In this document: positions 1 to 5,430 of the stretch, piece after piece
Numbering within the stretch: the first letter of the stretch is position 1
Layout: each line of letters opens with the position of its first letter
Assembly: GCA_937889485.1 (NCBI GenBank)
Contig: CALAPG010000104.1
Span: 1 to 9,357, forward strand
From: an uncultured Moraxella sp.
GTDB taxonomy: Bacteria > Pseudomonadota > Gammaproteobacteria > Pseudomonadales > Moraxellaceae
Length of the DNA stretch: 9,357 nucleotides
Direction: 5' to 3'
The notes under the pieces: generated by a model
Told to the model about the DNA's origin: nothing
The model's input: only the letters and a program-made list of their open reading frames with translations
The model's database searches: none
Translations under genes and position numbers: made by a program

Positions 1-64
1 TGTCGATGTTTTTGAGATTGTGGGTGCGTGCGCCACGGATTTTGATTGCGTCGTGTTGGGGCAT
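1..64 (-). CDS. uvrA: UvrA excinuclease subunit A, N-terminal fragment
   Basis: Reading the minus strand from the ATG at 64-62 gives 21 codons before the window ends, including IKIRGARTHNLKNID. This is the very conserved start of UvrA, just before the first Walker A loop. UvrA is the DNA-damage-recognising ABC-type ATPase of the UvrABC nucleotide excision repair complex in the cytoplasm. Only about 2 percent of the protein (usually about 940 residues) is visible, so the zinc modules and ATPase motifs cannot be checked. The start is preceded by AAGAAG seven bases upstream, a modest ribosome binding site. The gene reads away from all the plus-strand genes and lies downstream of the XRE regulator on the same strand. 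A plus-strand open frame over the same bases is only its antisense shadow. Confidence 0.9.
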   Translation of the reverse strand, partial: MPQHDAIKIRGARTHNLKNID

Positions 65-159
65 TGGGCTGCTTCTTATAGTTGTTTGGGGAAAGAAAAG
101 ATGGAGTTTTAATGGGGGAAATGGGTGGGGGTTTCAAGCGATAGCGAGAGGGTTTCGTA

Positions 160-555
160 TCATTTTTTTAACAGTTTTTTGGGTAAAAGTGAACTGATTA
201 AATCAAGAATAATTTTTTGATGGGGTGGTGTTAGTGAAGCAAAGCCAATAGCGACTTGAATTTGGTCGCCCGAGAGTGTCATAGGGTTTTCATCTTTCGA
301 TTCATCACCAAAGCGTAACCAATGAATGTCAACGCTTAACCAATCGGCTAAAACTTGTAATTTATCTTGATTGGGAATAGAAACGCCTGAGAGCCAATTA
401 CTAGCAGTTTGAATGCTAATCGGCTTACCCTCGTAATGTTCATTAAAATGATTACGCAATAATGTAGGACTGGCAGGGATAGAGCGGTCGTCTAAAGCGG
501 TTTTTAGACGTTCGCTAAATTGGGTGCGAGTATCTTGAGGTGGGAATTCTTTCAT
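160..555 (-). CDS. XRE/Cro-CI-like helix-turn-helix regulator
   Basis: This is a 131-residue cytoplasmic protein. Residues about 12-83 look like a Cro/CI-type helix-turn-helix domain: an amphipathic first helix (FSERLKTALDDRSI), a segment with SIQTASNWLSG as the likely turn and recognition helix, then IPNQDKLQVLADWLSVDIHWLRFGDE. The WLRFG ending of the DNA-binding domain is typical of short phage-type repressors in beta- and gamma-proteobacteria. The C-terminal tail (residues 95-131) is one or two amphipathic helices ending in KKLLKK, perhaps for dimerisation; there is no peptidase domain. It is divergent from the lipoprotein gene at 687 and upstream of uvrA on the same strand, with about 95 bp between. 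Its AT-rich composition differs from the genes further right, suggesting acquisition. Binding to the adjacent TTGAA/TTCAA repeats is inference. No strong ribosome binding site precedes the ATG. Confidence 0.8.
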   Translation of the reverse strand: MKEFPPQDTRTQFSERLKTALDDRSIPASPTLLRNHFNEHYEGKPISIQTASNWLSGVSIPNQDKLQVLADWLSVDIHWLRFGDESKDENPMTLSGDQIQVAIGFASLTPPHQKIILDLISSLLPKKLLKK

Positions 556-576
556 AGATACAAATTAGCAGAAATG

Positions 577-606
577 TTTTCAAATTTTTATTGAAAAAAT
601 ATTCAA
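577..606. promoter_or_regulatory. Candidate operator: overlapping TTCAA/TTGAA inverted repeats
   Basis: TTTTCAA (577-583) and TTGAAAA (591-597) form a perfect 7-bp inverted repeat with a 7-nt spacer. The right arm also pairs with TTCAA (602-606) as TTGAA-N6-TTCAA. The repeats lie between the divergent XRE regulator and the lipoprotein gene and cover the -35 box of the plus-strand promoter, where an XRE dimer would be expected to act. The region is very AT-rich, so some symmetry by chance is possible. Confidence 0.4.
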
Positions 607-619
607 ATAAAAATAGAAT
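591..619 (+). promoter_or_regulatory. Sigma-70-type promoter for the lipoprotein gene
   Basis: TTGAAA (591-596), a 17-nt spacer, then TAGAAT (614-619): five of six consensus bases in each box at ideal spacing. It would give a leader of about 60 nt before the ATG at 687. The -35 box lies inside the inverted repeats of the candidate operator. Confidence 0.5.
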
Positions 620-686
620 AAATTAGCAAGAACTTGTTCATAAAATTTTTTTAAACTTTGATTTGGCTAAAGGATAGGTATTTAGG

Positions 687-1679
687 ATGAAAAAGTATTT
701 AACAGTGGCAGTATTATCGGTTTTATTGACAGCGTGTGGTGGTGGTTCTGATGGTAGCACTGGTAGTACTGGTAGTACTGGTAGCACTGGTGGCACTGGC
801 TCTACTAACCAAACCACACCTCCTAAAGATAATAGCACAACAGGACAATTATCGAAATTACAACTGACTAACCCACAACTTGGGGAGGTATTAAATTTTG
901 GCAATTTAGGCACAGCAAAGGCTGATAGTTTAGTAAATAAAAAATACTATGCTCGTTATGCTTATTGTAATAACGGCAATTGTGGTGATATTCGCCTTGG
1001 TCAGTTAAATTTCTCGACTAAACAAAATGGAAATGCTTTAACAATAGAAAATCTTATTGTTGATAAAGTAGGTAAGATTAATTTTGACACTCAAGAAGTG
1101 CCACATTATCAAGCATTAACTGGTGGTGCAGTGAATTTAGCCAATGCTAGCTTGACATTAGTGGATACAAAAACCAATCGCTATAACCTAAAAATGACAC
1201 CCCTTATGCGTACAGAAGATAAACTGCCTAATGTAGATATTCAAGTGTACTTTACCGCTGACGGTATGCACCTTGCAGGGGCGGATGATGATTATTTATT
1301 TGTGGCTCAACAGATGAATAATGCCCCGAATGGCTGGACAAATGACGCTAGCAAAGCCTCGGTTGCAGGCACATGGCAAGCCTTTGAAACGGATGATAGT
1401 CTAAGAATTTTAACCAAATCAACGATTAATGCTGATACCAGTGAAGTTATACAGGGTGCTTCTCGATTAACGGTTAAGGGTACTAAGGGTAGCTTTAATG
1501 GTTATTATGCCAATTTGGGTGCAGGGTATGTGGTAGGCTATACCGATAATAATCAACCATTAAGTAGCAATGGTATGAATTATGATGGTATTGATGGCAT
1601 GATGTTGACCGCACCCGATGGGCAATTCGGTATTGGTTATGATGACCATGATAAGCAATCTTTCTTGTTATTTAGATAA
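687..1679 (+). CDS. Surface-type lipoprotein of unknown function with Gly-Ser-Thr repeat linker
   Basis: This is a 330-residue protein. Residues 1-16 are a lipoprotein signal peptide (MKK, then a hydrophobic stretch) ending in the lipobox LTAC, so Cys17 should be lipidated and anchor the mature protein in the outer membrane. Asp is not at position +2, so retention in the inner membrane is not predicted. Residues 23-40 are GST/GGT tripeptides encoded by 9-bp repeats, followed by a Thr/Asn/Pro-rich tether and a folded domain from about residue 55. That domain is rich in beta-strand-like segments, has a Cys pair (YCNNGNCGD, possible disulfide) and ends in SFLLFR. I do not recognise the family. 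The layout resembles Slam-exported surface lipoproteins of Neisseria and Moraxella, but I see no diagnostic TbpB/HphA motif. The ATG is preceded by AAAGGA at 669-674, a slightly long spacing. A terminator follows. Confidence 0.85.
   Translation: MKKYLTVAVLSVLLTACGGGSDGSTGSTGSTGSTGGTGSTNQTTPPKDNSTTGQLSKLQLTNPQLGEVLNFGNLGTAKADSLVNKKYYARYAYCNNGNCGDIRLGQLNFSTKQNGNALTIENLIVDKVGKINFDTQEVPHYQALTGGAVNLANASLTLVDTKTNRYNLKMTPLMRTEDKLPNVDIQVYFTADGMHLAGADDDYLFVAQQMNNAPNGWTNDASKASVAGTWQAFETDDSLRILTKSTINADTSEVIQGASRLTVKGTKGSFNGYYANLGAGYVVGYTDNNQPLSSNGMNYDGIDGMMLTAPDGQFGIGYDDHDKQSFLLFR
753..806 (+). repeat. In-frame 9-bp tandem repeat GGTAGYACT
   Basis: Four near-perfect copies of GGTAGYACT run from 753 to 788, followed by two degenerate copies (789-806). 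They encode Gly-Ser-Thr units directly behind the lipidated cysteine. Copy-number change by slippage would alter tether length in steps of three residues without breaking the frame. Confidence 0.85.
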
Positions 1680-1697
1680 TTGTTGTTGAAGCTATAC

Positions 1698-1729
1698 AAA
1701 TCGCTCAATTTGGGCGATTTTTGTTTTTT
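1698..1729 (+). terminator. Intrinsic terminator after the lipoprotein gene
   Basis: AAATCGCTC (1698-1706) pairs with GGGCGATTT (1712-1720) around a 5-nt loop, with one T-G wobble. A T-rich run (1721-1729) follows. It starts 18 bases after the lipoprotein stop, so that gene is probably monocistronic and the next gene needs its own promoter. Confidence 0.85.
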
Positions 1730-1746
1730 CCCAACCCTCAAAACCT

Positions 1747-1755
1747 TGCTATACT
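1747..1755 (+). promoter_or_regulatory. Extended -10 promoter for the tail-anchored protein gene
   Basis: TG-C-TATACT (1747-1755) is an extended -10 element, 39 bases before the ATG at 1795 and just downstream of the preceding terminator. No good -35 box is visible, as is common for extended -10 promoters. Confidence 0.45.
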
Positions 1756-1794
1756 AAAACCAAGAATTATTAAATAGCACTTGGGAGTAAAAAC

Positions 1795-2796
1795 ATGGCA
1801 ACCCTAACCCCCGAACAACTCGATTTTTTAAAAAGCCACCATATTCCGCTTGATAAAACCTTTGACGCCAGCGGACTATCCAGCAAAGAATACAAAGCCA
1901 AAATGAAAGAAAATGGCGCGCTGGTCGCCTACGGTGTACCGCCATGCCCCAAAGGTCATACCCTAAAGAACAAACAAGCCAACTGCCTACAATGTAACCC
2001 CCAAGCCATCGCCTCTATCAAGCGCCAAGCCACCGCAGGGGATGTCTATATCGCCGTATCACCCAGCCAGCTACTTGCCAAAATTAGCGTCATAGCTGAT
2101 GCTAGCAGCATTGAACAAACCCTTAACCAACAAGCCCACGCAGGTATCACTGATTGGCAACTTGCCATGATTGCGCATACCCCATCGATTGGACAGGTAG
2201 AAAATCACCTGCAGCACCGCCTGGCTGAGTATCAAGTTGCCAAAAAGCTGAGCGAACACCAAAAAGTCACCAAAGCCTCAGCAATTTATGCGGTTGATGT
2301 GCACGAAGCACTAGAAATTTTAAATGAATTAGCGCTTGAGGTTGACACACTAGATACTGATGTTTTGGACAATTTTCAAGCCCGCTACCAAAACCAAGTG
2401 GCACAAGCTCAGCAGCAAGCCCAGCAGCGCCTACTTGAACAACAGGCGCGCGCACAGCAAGCACTCGAAGAACAAGTAAGACAAAATCAGCAACAACTTG
2501 CCGAGCAGCAGCAGGCACAGCAAATACTCAAACAACAAAAACAAGCCCAAAAAAAGCAGCGTCAACAAGCACTTGATGCCAAAAAATCCCAAAAACAACC
2601 GCAAACACCGCTTACCCAAACAGCCGATATCCCTGCCAATCGCGATGGCGAGCACGCGCCAAACACCAACCCCACCGCCAAGCTGCAGCGCTCAACTAGC
2701 GGTTTGCTAGAGCGCCAAAAACCACTGATTTGGCTGGTAGTTGCTATTGCCGTGGCGCTGGTGATTTTGGTGATGGTATTTGCGATCATGAAATAA
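1795..2796 (+). CDS. Tail-anchored protein: zinc-ribbon motif, GIY-YIG/T5orf172-like region, Gln-rich coiled coil
   Basis: This is a 333-residue protein with no signal peptide and no family name I can assign. Cys51-x3-His55-x8-Cys64-x2-Cys67 looks like a small zinc-binding module. Residues about 82-180 (GDVYIAVSP, then LLAKIS, then VENHLQHRLAEYQV, then YAVDVHEALEIL) follow the order of T5orf172-type GIY-YIG domains, which usually read GxVYxL...KIG...R...E..LH..L...F. Here the first motif starts with Asp-Val-Tyr, KIG is KIS and the catalytic Arg is not evident, while Glu136 aligns with the metal-binding Glu. The region is therefore probably non-catalytic. Residues 195-265 are an Ala/Gln/Lys coiled coil. 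A linker leads to one membrane helix (about 311-331) ending in Met-Lys, so the bulk should face the cytoplasm. GGGAG at 1783-1787 supports the ATG. The fold assignment is inference from motif order. Confidence 0.8.
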   Translation: MATLTPEQLDFLKSHHIPLDKTFDASGLSSKEYKAKMKENGALVAYGVPPCPKGHTLKNKQANCLQCNPQAIASIKRQATAGDVYIAVSPSQLLAKISVIADASSIEQTLNQQAHAGITDWQLAMIAHTPSIGQVENHLQHRLAEYQVAKKLSEHQKVTKASAIYAVDVHEALEILNELALEVDTLDTDVLDNFQARYQNQVAQAQQQAQQRLLEQQARAQQALEEQVRQNQQQLAEQQQAQQILKQQKQAQKKQRQQALDAKKSQKQPQTPLTQTADIPANRDGEHAPNTNPTAKLQRSTSGLLERQKPLIWLVVAIAVALVILVMVFAIMK

Positions 2797-2819
2797 TTTT
2801 ATAATCATTAAAATAGGCA

Positions 2820-2825
2820 TATAAT
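2820..2825 (+). promoter_or_regulatory. Possible -10 box upstream of the MFS gene
   Basis: A perfect TATAAT lies 34 bases before the ATG at 2859. The hexamer 17 bases upstream (TTTTAT at 2797-2802) is a weak -35, so the promoter assignment is tentative. Its position just before the palindrome at 2839-2851 suits a regulated promoter. Confidence 0.35.
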
Positions 2826-2838
2826 AAGCCACTTTTGG

Positions 2839-2851
2839 CACAACGGTTGTG
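2839..2851. promoter_or_regulatory. Candidate operator CACAAC-G-GTTGTG
   Basis: This is a perfect 6-bp inverted repeat with a single central base, between the TATAAT at 2820 and the ATG at 2859, so a bound protein would block the start of transcription or translation. A smaller repeat, GCCA-N4-TGGC (2828-2839), abuts it. The regulator is unknown. Confidence 0.35.
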
Positions 2852-2858
2852 AGTGATT

Positions 2859-4256
2859 ATGTCTAAAAATTCCAATGCCACTACCTCTACCATGAATGCT
2901 TCAGAAAAAAAAGCAATCGCTGGGCTAGGGGGGATTTTTGCCCTACGTATGCTGGGGTTGTTCATGATTGTGCCCGTATTCTCAGTGTATGGCAGCCAGT
3001 ACAGTTATGCAACGCCGTTTTTGATTGGGCTTGCCATTGGCATCTATGGGCTGGGGCAAGCGATTTTTCAGATTCCAATGAGTTTTTTGGCAGACAAGTA
3101 CCCGCGTAAGCCGATTATTATTGCAGGCTTGTTGGTATTTGCGTTGGGTGGGGCAATTTGTGCCTTATCTACCGATATTTATATGGTGATATTAGGGCGG
3201 CTGATCGCAGGTAGCGGCGCAGTCTCTGCCGTAGTCATGGCACTGCTTGCCGATGTTACGCGTGAGGAGCACCGCACCAAAGCCATGGCAACTATGGGGC
3301 TAACCATTGCCATGTCAGTAATGGTGGCATTTGGGCTTGGGCCTGTTTTGACCCATCTTCTTGATATTTCTGGGCTATTTTGGGTGACGGTGGCTTCGGC
3401 AATTTTAGCCATTGGCTTGCTGGCGATTGTACCAACGCCAAGTCGTGTACTCAAGCACAATCTCAATAATCATACGGTCAAGCAGCAGTTTTTGGAAGTG
3501 CTAAAAATTGGCGATATCAATCGCTTGCATCTCGCGATTTTTGCCTTGCATTTATCGATGACCGCCATGTTTACCTTGCTGCCACATCAGTTCAAAGACG
3601 TTTTGGGGCTAAGCGTGTCTCAGCAAGGGTTTGTGTATTTGCCCTTATTGCTACTTGGGTTTGTCATTGCAGTACCATTGATTATTATTGCCGAAAAAAG
3701 ACGTAAAATGCGAGGCGTATTTTTGGCATCATTAGCCACCTTGGTGGCAGGCTTGGGGTTTTTGGCGGTGGCTAGTCAAACCACGTGGGGACTTATTGCA
3801 GGGCTTGCTATTTACTACATTGGTTTTAATAGTCTAGAGGCGACCATTCCCTCTTGGATATCCAAACGCGCACCCGTTGCCAACAAAGCCACCGCCATGG
3901 GGATTAACTCATCAGCGCAGTTTTTGGGGGCATTTGTCGGCGGTGCGATGGGTGGAATATTATTGACCCAACCGATGTGGCTGTCTTGGAGTGTGTTAGC
4001 CGTGGTTACGGTGGTGGCGCTATTGTTTATTTTGCCAATCGCCTCACCGCCTTATCTAACCAGCCTCACCATTGTCTTACCAAAAGAGGGCGATATCGCG
4101 GCATGGTCGCAGCAAATTTTGGCAATTGCTGGCGTGGATGAGATGGTCATGATGCCAAAAGAAGGCATTGCGTACCTCAAACTTGATAAAGCGCAATTGA
4201 CCGAAAACACGCGACAGGATTTGTCACGTCTTACGGGGCAGACGCTAGCAATTTAA
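2859..4256 (+). CDS. yajR: YajR-family MFS transporter with C-terminal YAM domain
   Basis: This is a 465-residue inner-membrane protein with about twelve hydrophobic helices. The first helix region (LRMLGLFMIVPVFSVYG) and the segment IGIYGLGQAIFQIP closely match E. coli YajR. MFS motif A follows as LADKYPRKPII (residues about 77-87). After the last helix (about residue 395) comes a soluble tail of about 65 residues (from SLTIVLPKEGD to the end), corresponding to the ferredoxin-like YAM domain that distinguishes YajR from other drug:proton antiporters. The family is proton-coupled; the substrate is not established, and drug export is only presumed. I chose ATG 2859 over the in-frame GTG at 2853 because a GGTTGTGAG stretch lies upstream at usable distance. 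It sits 84 bases before ssb, the arrangement I recall from Moraxellaceae. Confidence 0.85.
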   Translation: MSKNSNATTSTMNASEKKAIAGLGGIFALRMLGLFMIVPVFSVYGSQYSYATPFLIGLAIGIYGLGQAIFQIPMSFLADKYPRKPIIIAGLLVFALGGAICALSTDIYMVILGRLIAGSGAVSAVVMALLADVTREEHRTKAMATMGLTIAMSVMVAFGLGPVLTHLLDISGLFWVTVASAILAIGLLAIVPTPSRVLKHNLNNHTVKQQFLEVLKIGDINRLHLAIFALHLSMTAMFTLLPHQFKDVLGLSVSQQGFVYLPLLLLGFVIAVPLIIIAEKRRKMRGVFLASLATLVAGLGFLAVASQTTWGLIAGLAIYYIGFNSLEATIPSWISKRAPVANKATAMGINSSAQFLGAFVGGAMGGILLTQPMWLSWSVLAVVTVVALLFILPIASPPYLTSLTIVLPKEGDIAAWSQQILAIAGVDEMVMMPKEGIAYLKLDKAQLTENTRQDLSRLTGQTLAI

Positions 4257-4261
4257 TAAAA

Positions 4262-4274
4262 ACTTTAGTAAAGT
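4262..4274. repeat. Short palindrome ACTTTA-G-TAAAGT between the MFS gene and ssb
   Basis: This is a perfect 6-bp inverted repeat with one central base, starting six bases after the MFS stop codon and about 67 bases before ssb. It lacks the GC-rich stem and T-run of a terminator. It may be a protein-binding site near the ssb promoter or chance in AT-rich DNA. Confidence 0.3.
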
Positions 4275-4340
4275 AACGGTATTCAGTACCAGTCAAATTG
4301 TGTAAAATTAGTGGTATCACCCTATTATCAAGGAATTTCT

Positions 4341-5024
4341 ATGCGCGGCGTTAACAAAGTAATTATTGTAGGTAACCTTGGTTCAGACCCAGAAGTCAAA
4401 CAATTTGCCAACGGGGGCAGCGTGACCCGTATTGCAGTCGCCACCAGTGAGCAGTGGAATGACAAACAAACGGGCGAACGCCGTGAGCAAACCGAGTGGC
4501 ACCGTATTTCACTCTTTAATAAATTGGGTGAAATTGCCGCGCAGTATCTTCGTAAAGGCAGCCAAGTCTATATCGAGGGCAGCTTACGTACCAACAAATA
4601 TACCGACCAAAACGGCATTGAACGTTATGCAACAGAAATTCGTGCCGAACAAATGCAAATGCTAGGCAGCAACAACGCAGGTCAAAGTGTTTATGGCGGC
4701 AATAACTTCACCCAAAACAACCAGAATAACCAAAATACTAACTTGAATGCCAACAACAATGGCGGTGGCTACCAACAACCACCCCAAGGTGGCTATGCTC
4801 AGCCTACCAATATGCCAAATACCAATCATTATGGCGGGTATCCCAGTCAAGCCAACAACCCAGAGATGGGGCTTAACAATAACCAATTTGTTGGAAATCA
4901 TCACCCAGCGCCTGCAGTAAATCCTGCTGGACAAAACCCAGCACTTACCACCCCAAAACCTGGCGCCGTTGATGATGATATTCCTTTCGTCTATATATCA
5001 AATCAATTAGTTGGAATTATCTAA
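4341..5024 (+). CDS. ssb: Single-stranded DNA-binding protein with extended C-terminus
   Basis: This is a 227-residue protein that coats single-stranded DNA as a tetramer during replication, recombination and repair. Residues 1-110 are a typical OB fold, very close to E. coli SSB ([49 protein letters not shown]). Trp39 and Trp53 match the DNA-stacking tryptophans and Tyr87 replaces the third. Residues 111-210 are a disordered Asn/Gln/Gly/Pro linker. The conserved acidic tip DDDIPF is at 211-216 but is not terminal: [11 protein letters not shown] follows before the stop at 5022-5024. In the family the terminal Phe carboxylate docks into partners such as ExoI, RecO, PriA and HolC, so this extension is odd. 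ATG 4341 was chosen because AAGGAA precedes it and MRGVNKV matches the family start; the in-frame GTG at 4311 does not. Confidence 0.95.
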   Translation: MRGVNKVIIVGNLGSDPEVKQFANGGSVTRIAVATSEQWNDKQTGERREQTEWHRISLFNKLGEIAAQYLRKGSQVYIEGSLRTNKYTDQNGIERYATEIRAEQMQMLGSNNAGQSVYGGNNFTQNNQNNQNTNLNANNNGGGYQQPPQGGYAQPTNMPNTNHYGGYPSQANNPEMGLNNNQFVGNHHPAPAVNPAGQNPALTTPKPGAVDDDIPFVYISNQLVGII

Positions 5025-5052
5025 CCAATTTTTAAATGAGTTAATTTATAAG

Positions 5053-5087
5053 CCGTTAATAGTCATAGTGATATTAACGGTTTTTTT
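5053..5087 (+). terminator. Intrinsic terminator after ssb
   Basis: CCGTTAATA (5053-5061) pairs perfectly with TATTAACGG (5072-5080) around a 10-nt loop, followed by seven T (5081-5087). It lies 28 bases after the ssb stop and separates ssb from the secretion genes. Confidence 0.85.
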
Positions 5088-5140
5088 ATTTTATGGGGTC
5101 TAGTTACTTTTTGACTCGATGAGATTGCAGCGACTCACGC

Positions 5141-5239
5141 CTAATAAATCAGCCTACCAATCATGCTGATGGCGAAATATAATAAAAAAATGGGTAAAAT
5201 CAATTGATAAGAAAATTTCGATATTTTTTTAATTGACAT
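5141..5239 (-). CDS. Possible 32-residue hydrophobic peptide (doubtful)
   Basis: On the minus strand an ATG at 5239-5237 opens 32 codons to a TAG at 5143-5141. The peptide starts MSIKKISKFSY, then has one hydrophobic segment (LILPIFLLYFAISMIG) and ends RLIY, a positive-inside single membrane helix. Small membrane peptides of this shape occur among type I toxins and transporter regulators, but nothing links it to either. There is no recognisable ribosome binding site upstream, and AT-rich DNA easily gives hydrophobic frames. It could equally be chance or the remnant of a larger gene. Confidence 0.15.
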   Translation of the reverse strand: MSIKKISKFSYQLILPIFLLYFAISMIGRLIY

Positions 5240-5266
5240 TACAACGCAACAAAAATCAGTTATGAT
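5239..5266 (+). promoter_or_regulatory. Candidate promoter of the gspNCD cluster
   Basis: TTACAA (5239-5244), 16 nt, TATGAT (5261-5266). A perfect TTGACA sits at 5233-5238, but with this -10 its spacer would be 22 nt, too long. If used, the mRNA would have a leader of about 155-160 nt before gspN that contains both inverted repeats. Confidence 0.35.
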
Positions 5267-5313
5267 AAACTGTTTTAATCCATAAAAATGTGGCAGTGTT
5301 ATCTGATAGCCTA

Positions 5314-5343
5314 CGCTTGCGAACTCAGTCTGTATAGCAAGCG
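5314..5343 (+). repeat. Inverted repeat CGCTTGC / GCAAGCG in the gsp leader
   Basis: CGCTTGC (5314-5320) and GCAAGCG (5337-5343) are perfectly complementary around a 16-nt loop. No T-run follows, so it is not an intrinsic terminator. It may form an mRNA leader hairpin or a binding site. Confidence 0.45.
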
Positions 5344-5373
5344 GTTAAACTAAGTCAATAAAAATATTTAGGC

Positions 5374-5405
5374 AATTGCTGATTGTAGTTTGGTAATCAG
5401 CAATT
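5374..5405 (+). repeat. Perfect 11-bp inverted repeat just upstream of gspN
   Basis: AATTGCTGATT (5374-5384) and AATCAGCAATT (5395-5405) pair perfectly around a 10-nt loop. The hairpin ends 15 bases before the gspN Shine-Dalgarno and is not followed by T residues. That makes it more likely a leader structure or protein-binding site than a terminator on this strand. Confidence 0.55.
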
Positions 5406-5430
5406 TAAATCATGATTGGTAAAAAGGTAA

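Larger units (their letters stand above)
5088..5430. other. Intergenic region between ssb and gspN
   Basis: These 343 bases contain no convincing gene on either strand. They hold a candidate promoter near 5239-5266, two perfect inverted repeats (5314-5343 and 5374-5405), the gspN ribosome binding site (AAAAAGG at 5421-5427) and a doubtful 32-codon minus-strand ORF (5141-5239). The first part is AT-rich. I see no tRNA, insertion sequence or array. Confidence 0.6.

Noticed and set aside
138..170. Imperfect stem (GATAGCGA / TCGTATC) followed by T residues on the plus strand
   Set aside because: As a terminator it would face rightward, where no plus-strand gene ends. The stem has a bulge and few GC pairs.
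6..197. Plus-strand open frame of 63 codons at the left edge
   Set aside because: It is antisense to the uvrA start and overlaps the 3' end of the XRE regulator. Its Trp/Arg-rich content looks like a shadow and there is no ribosome binding site.
638..913. Minus-strand 91-codon frame rich in Val, Leu and Pro
   Set aside because: It is the complement of the lipoprotein signal and Gly-Ser-Thr repeat region. The repeat keeps several frames open.
2398..2580. CAG/CAA-rich stretch considered as a DNA repeat array
   Set aside because: It codes for a Gln-rich coiled coil with irregular unit length. There are no constant repeats or spacers, so it is neither CRISPR nor a true tandem array.
2267..2789. 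Overlapping minus- and plus-strand frames (2267-2518, 2431-2655, 2498-2710, 2562-2789)
   Set aside because: They are shadows of the Gln/Ala/Lys-rich coiled-coil part of the 1795-2796 gene, whose repetitive CAG/CAA codons keep other frames open.
5199..5236. AT-rich imperfect hairpin (TCAATT...AATTGA)
   Set aside because: It has several mismatches in A/T-only sequence, as expected by chance in this region.
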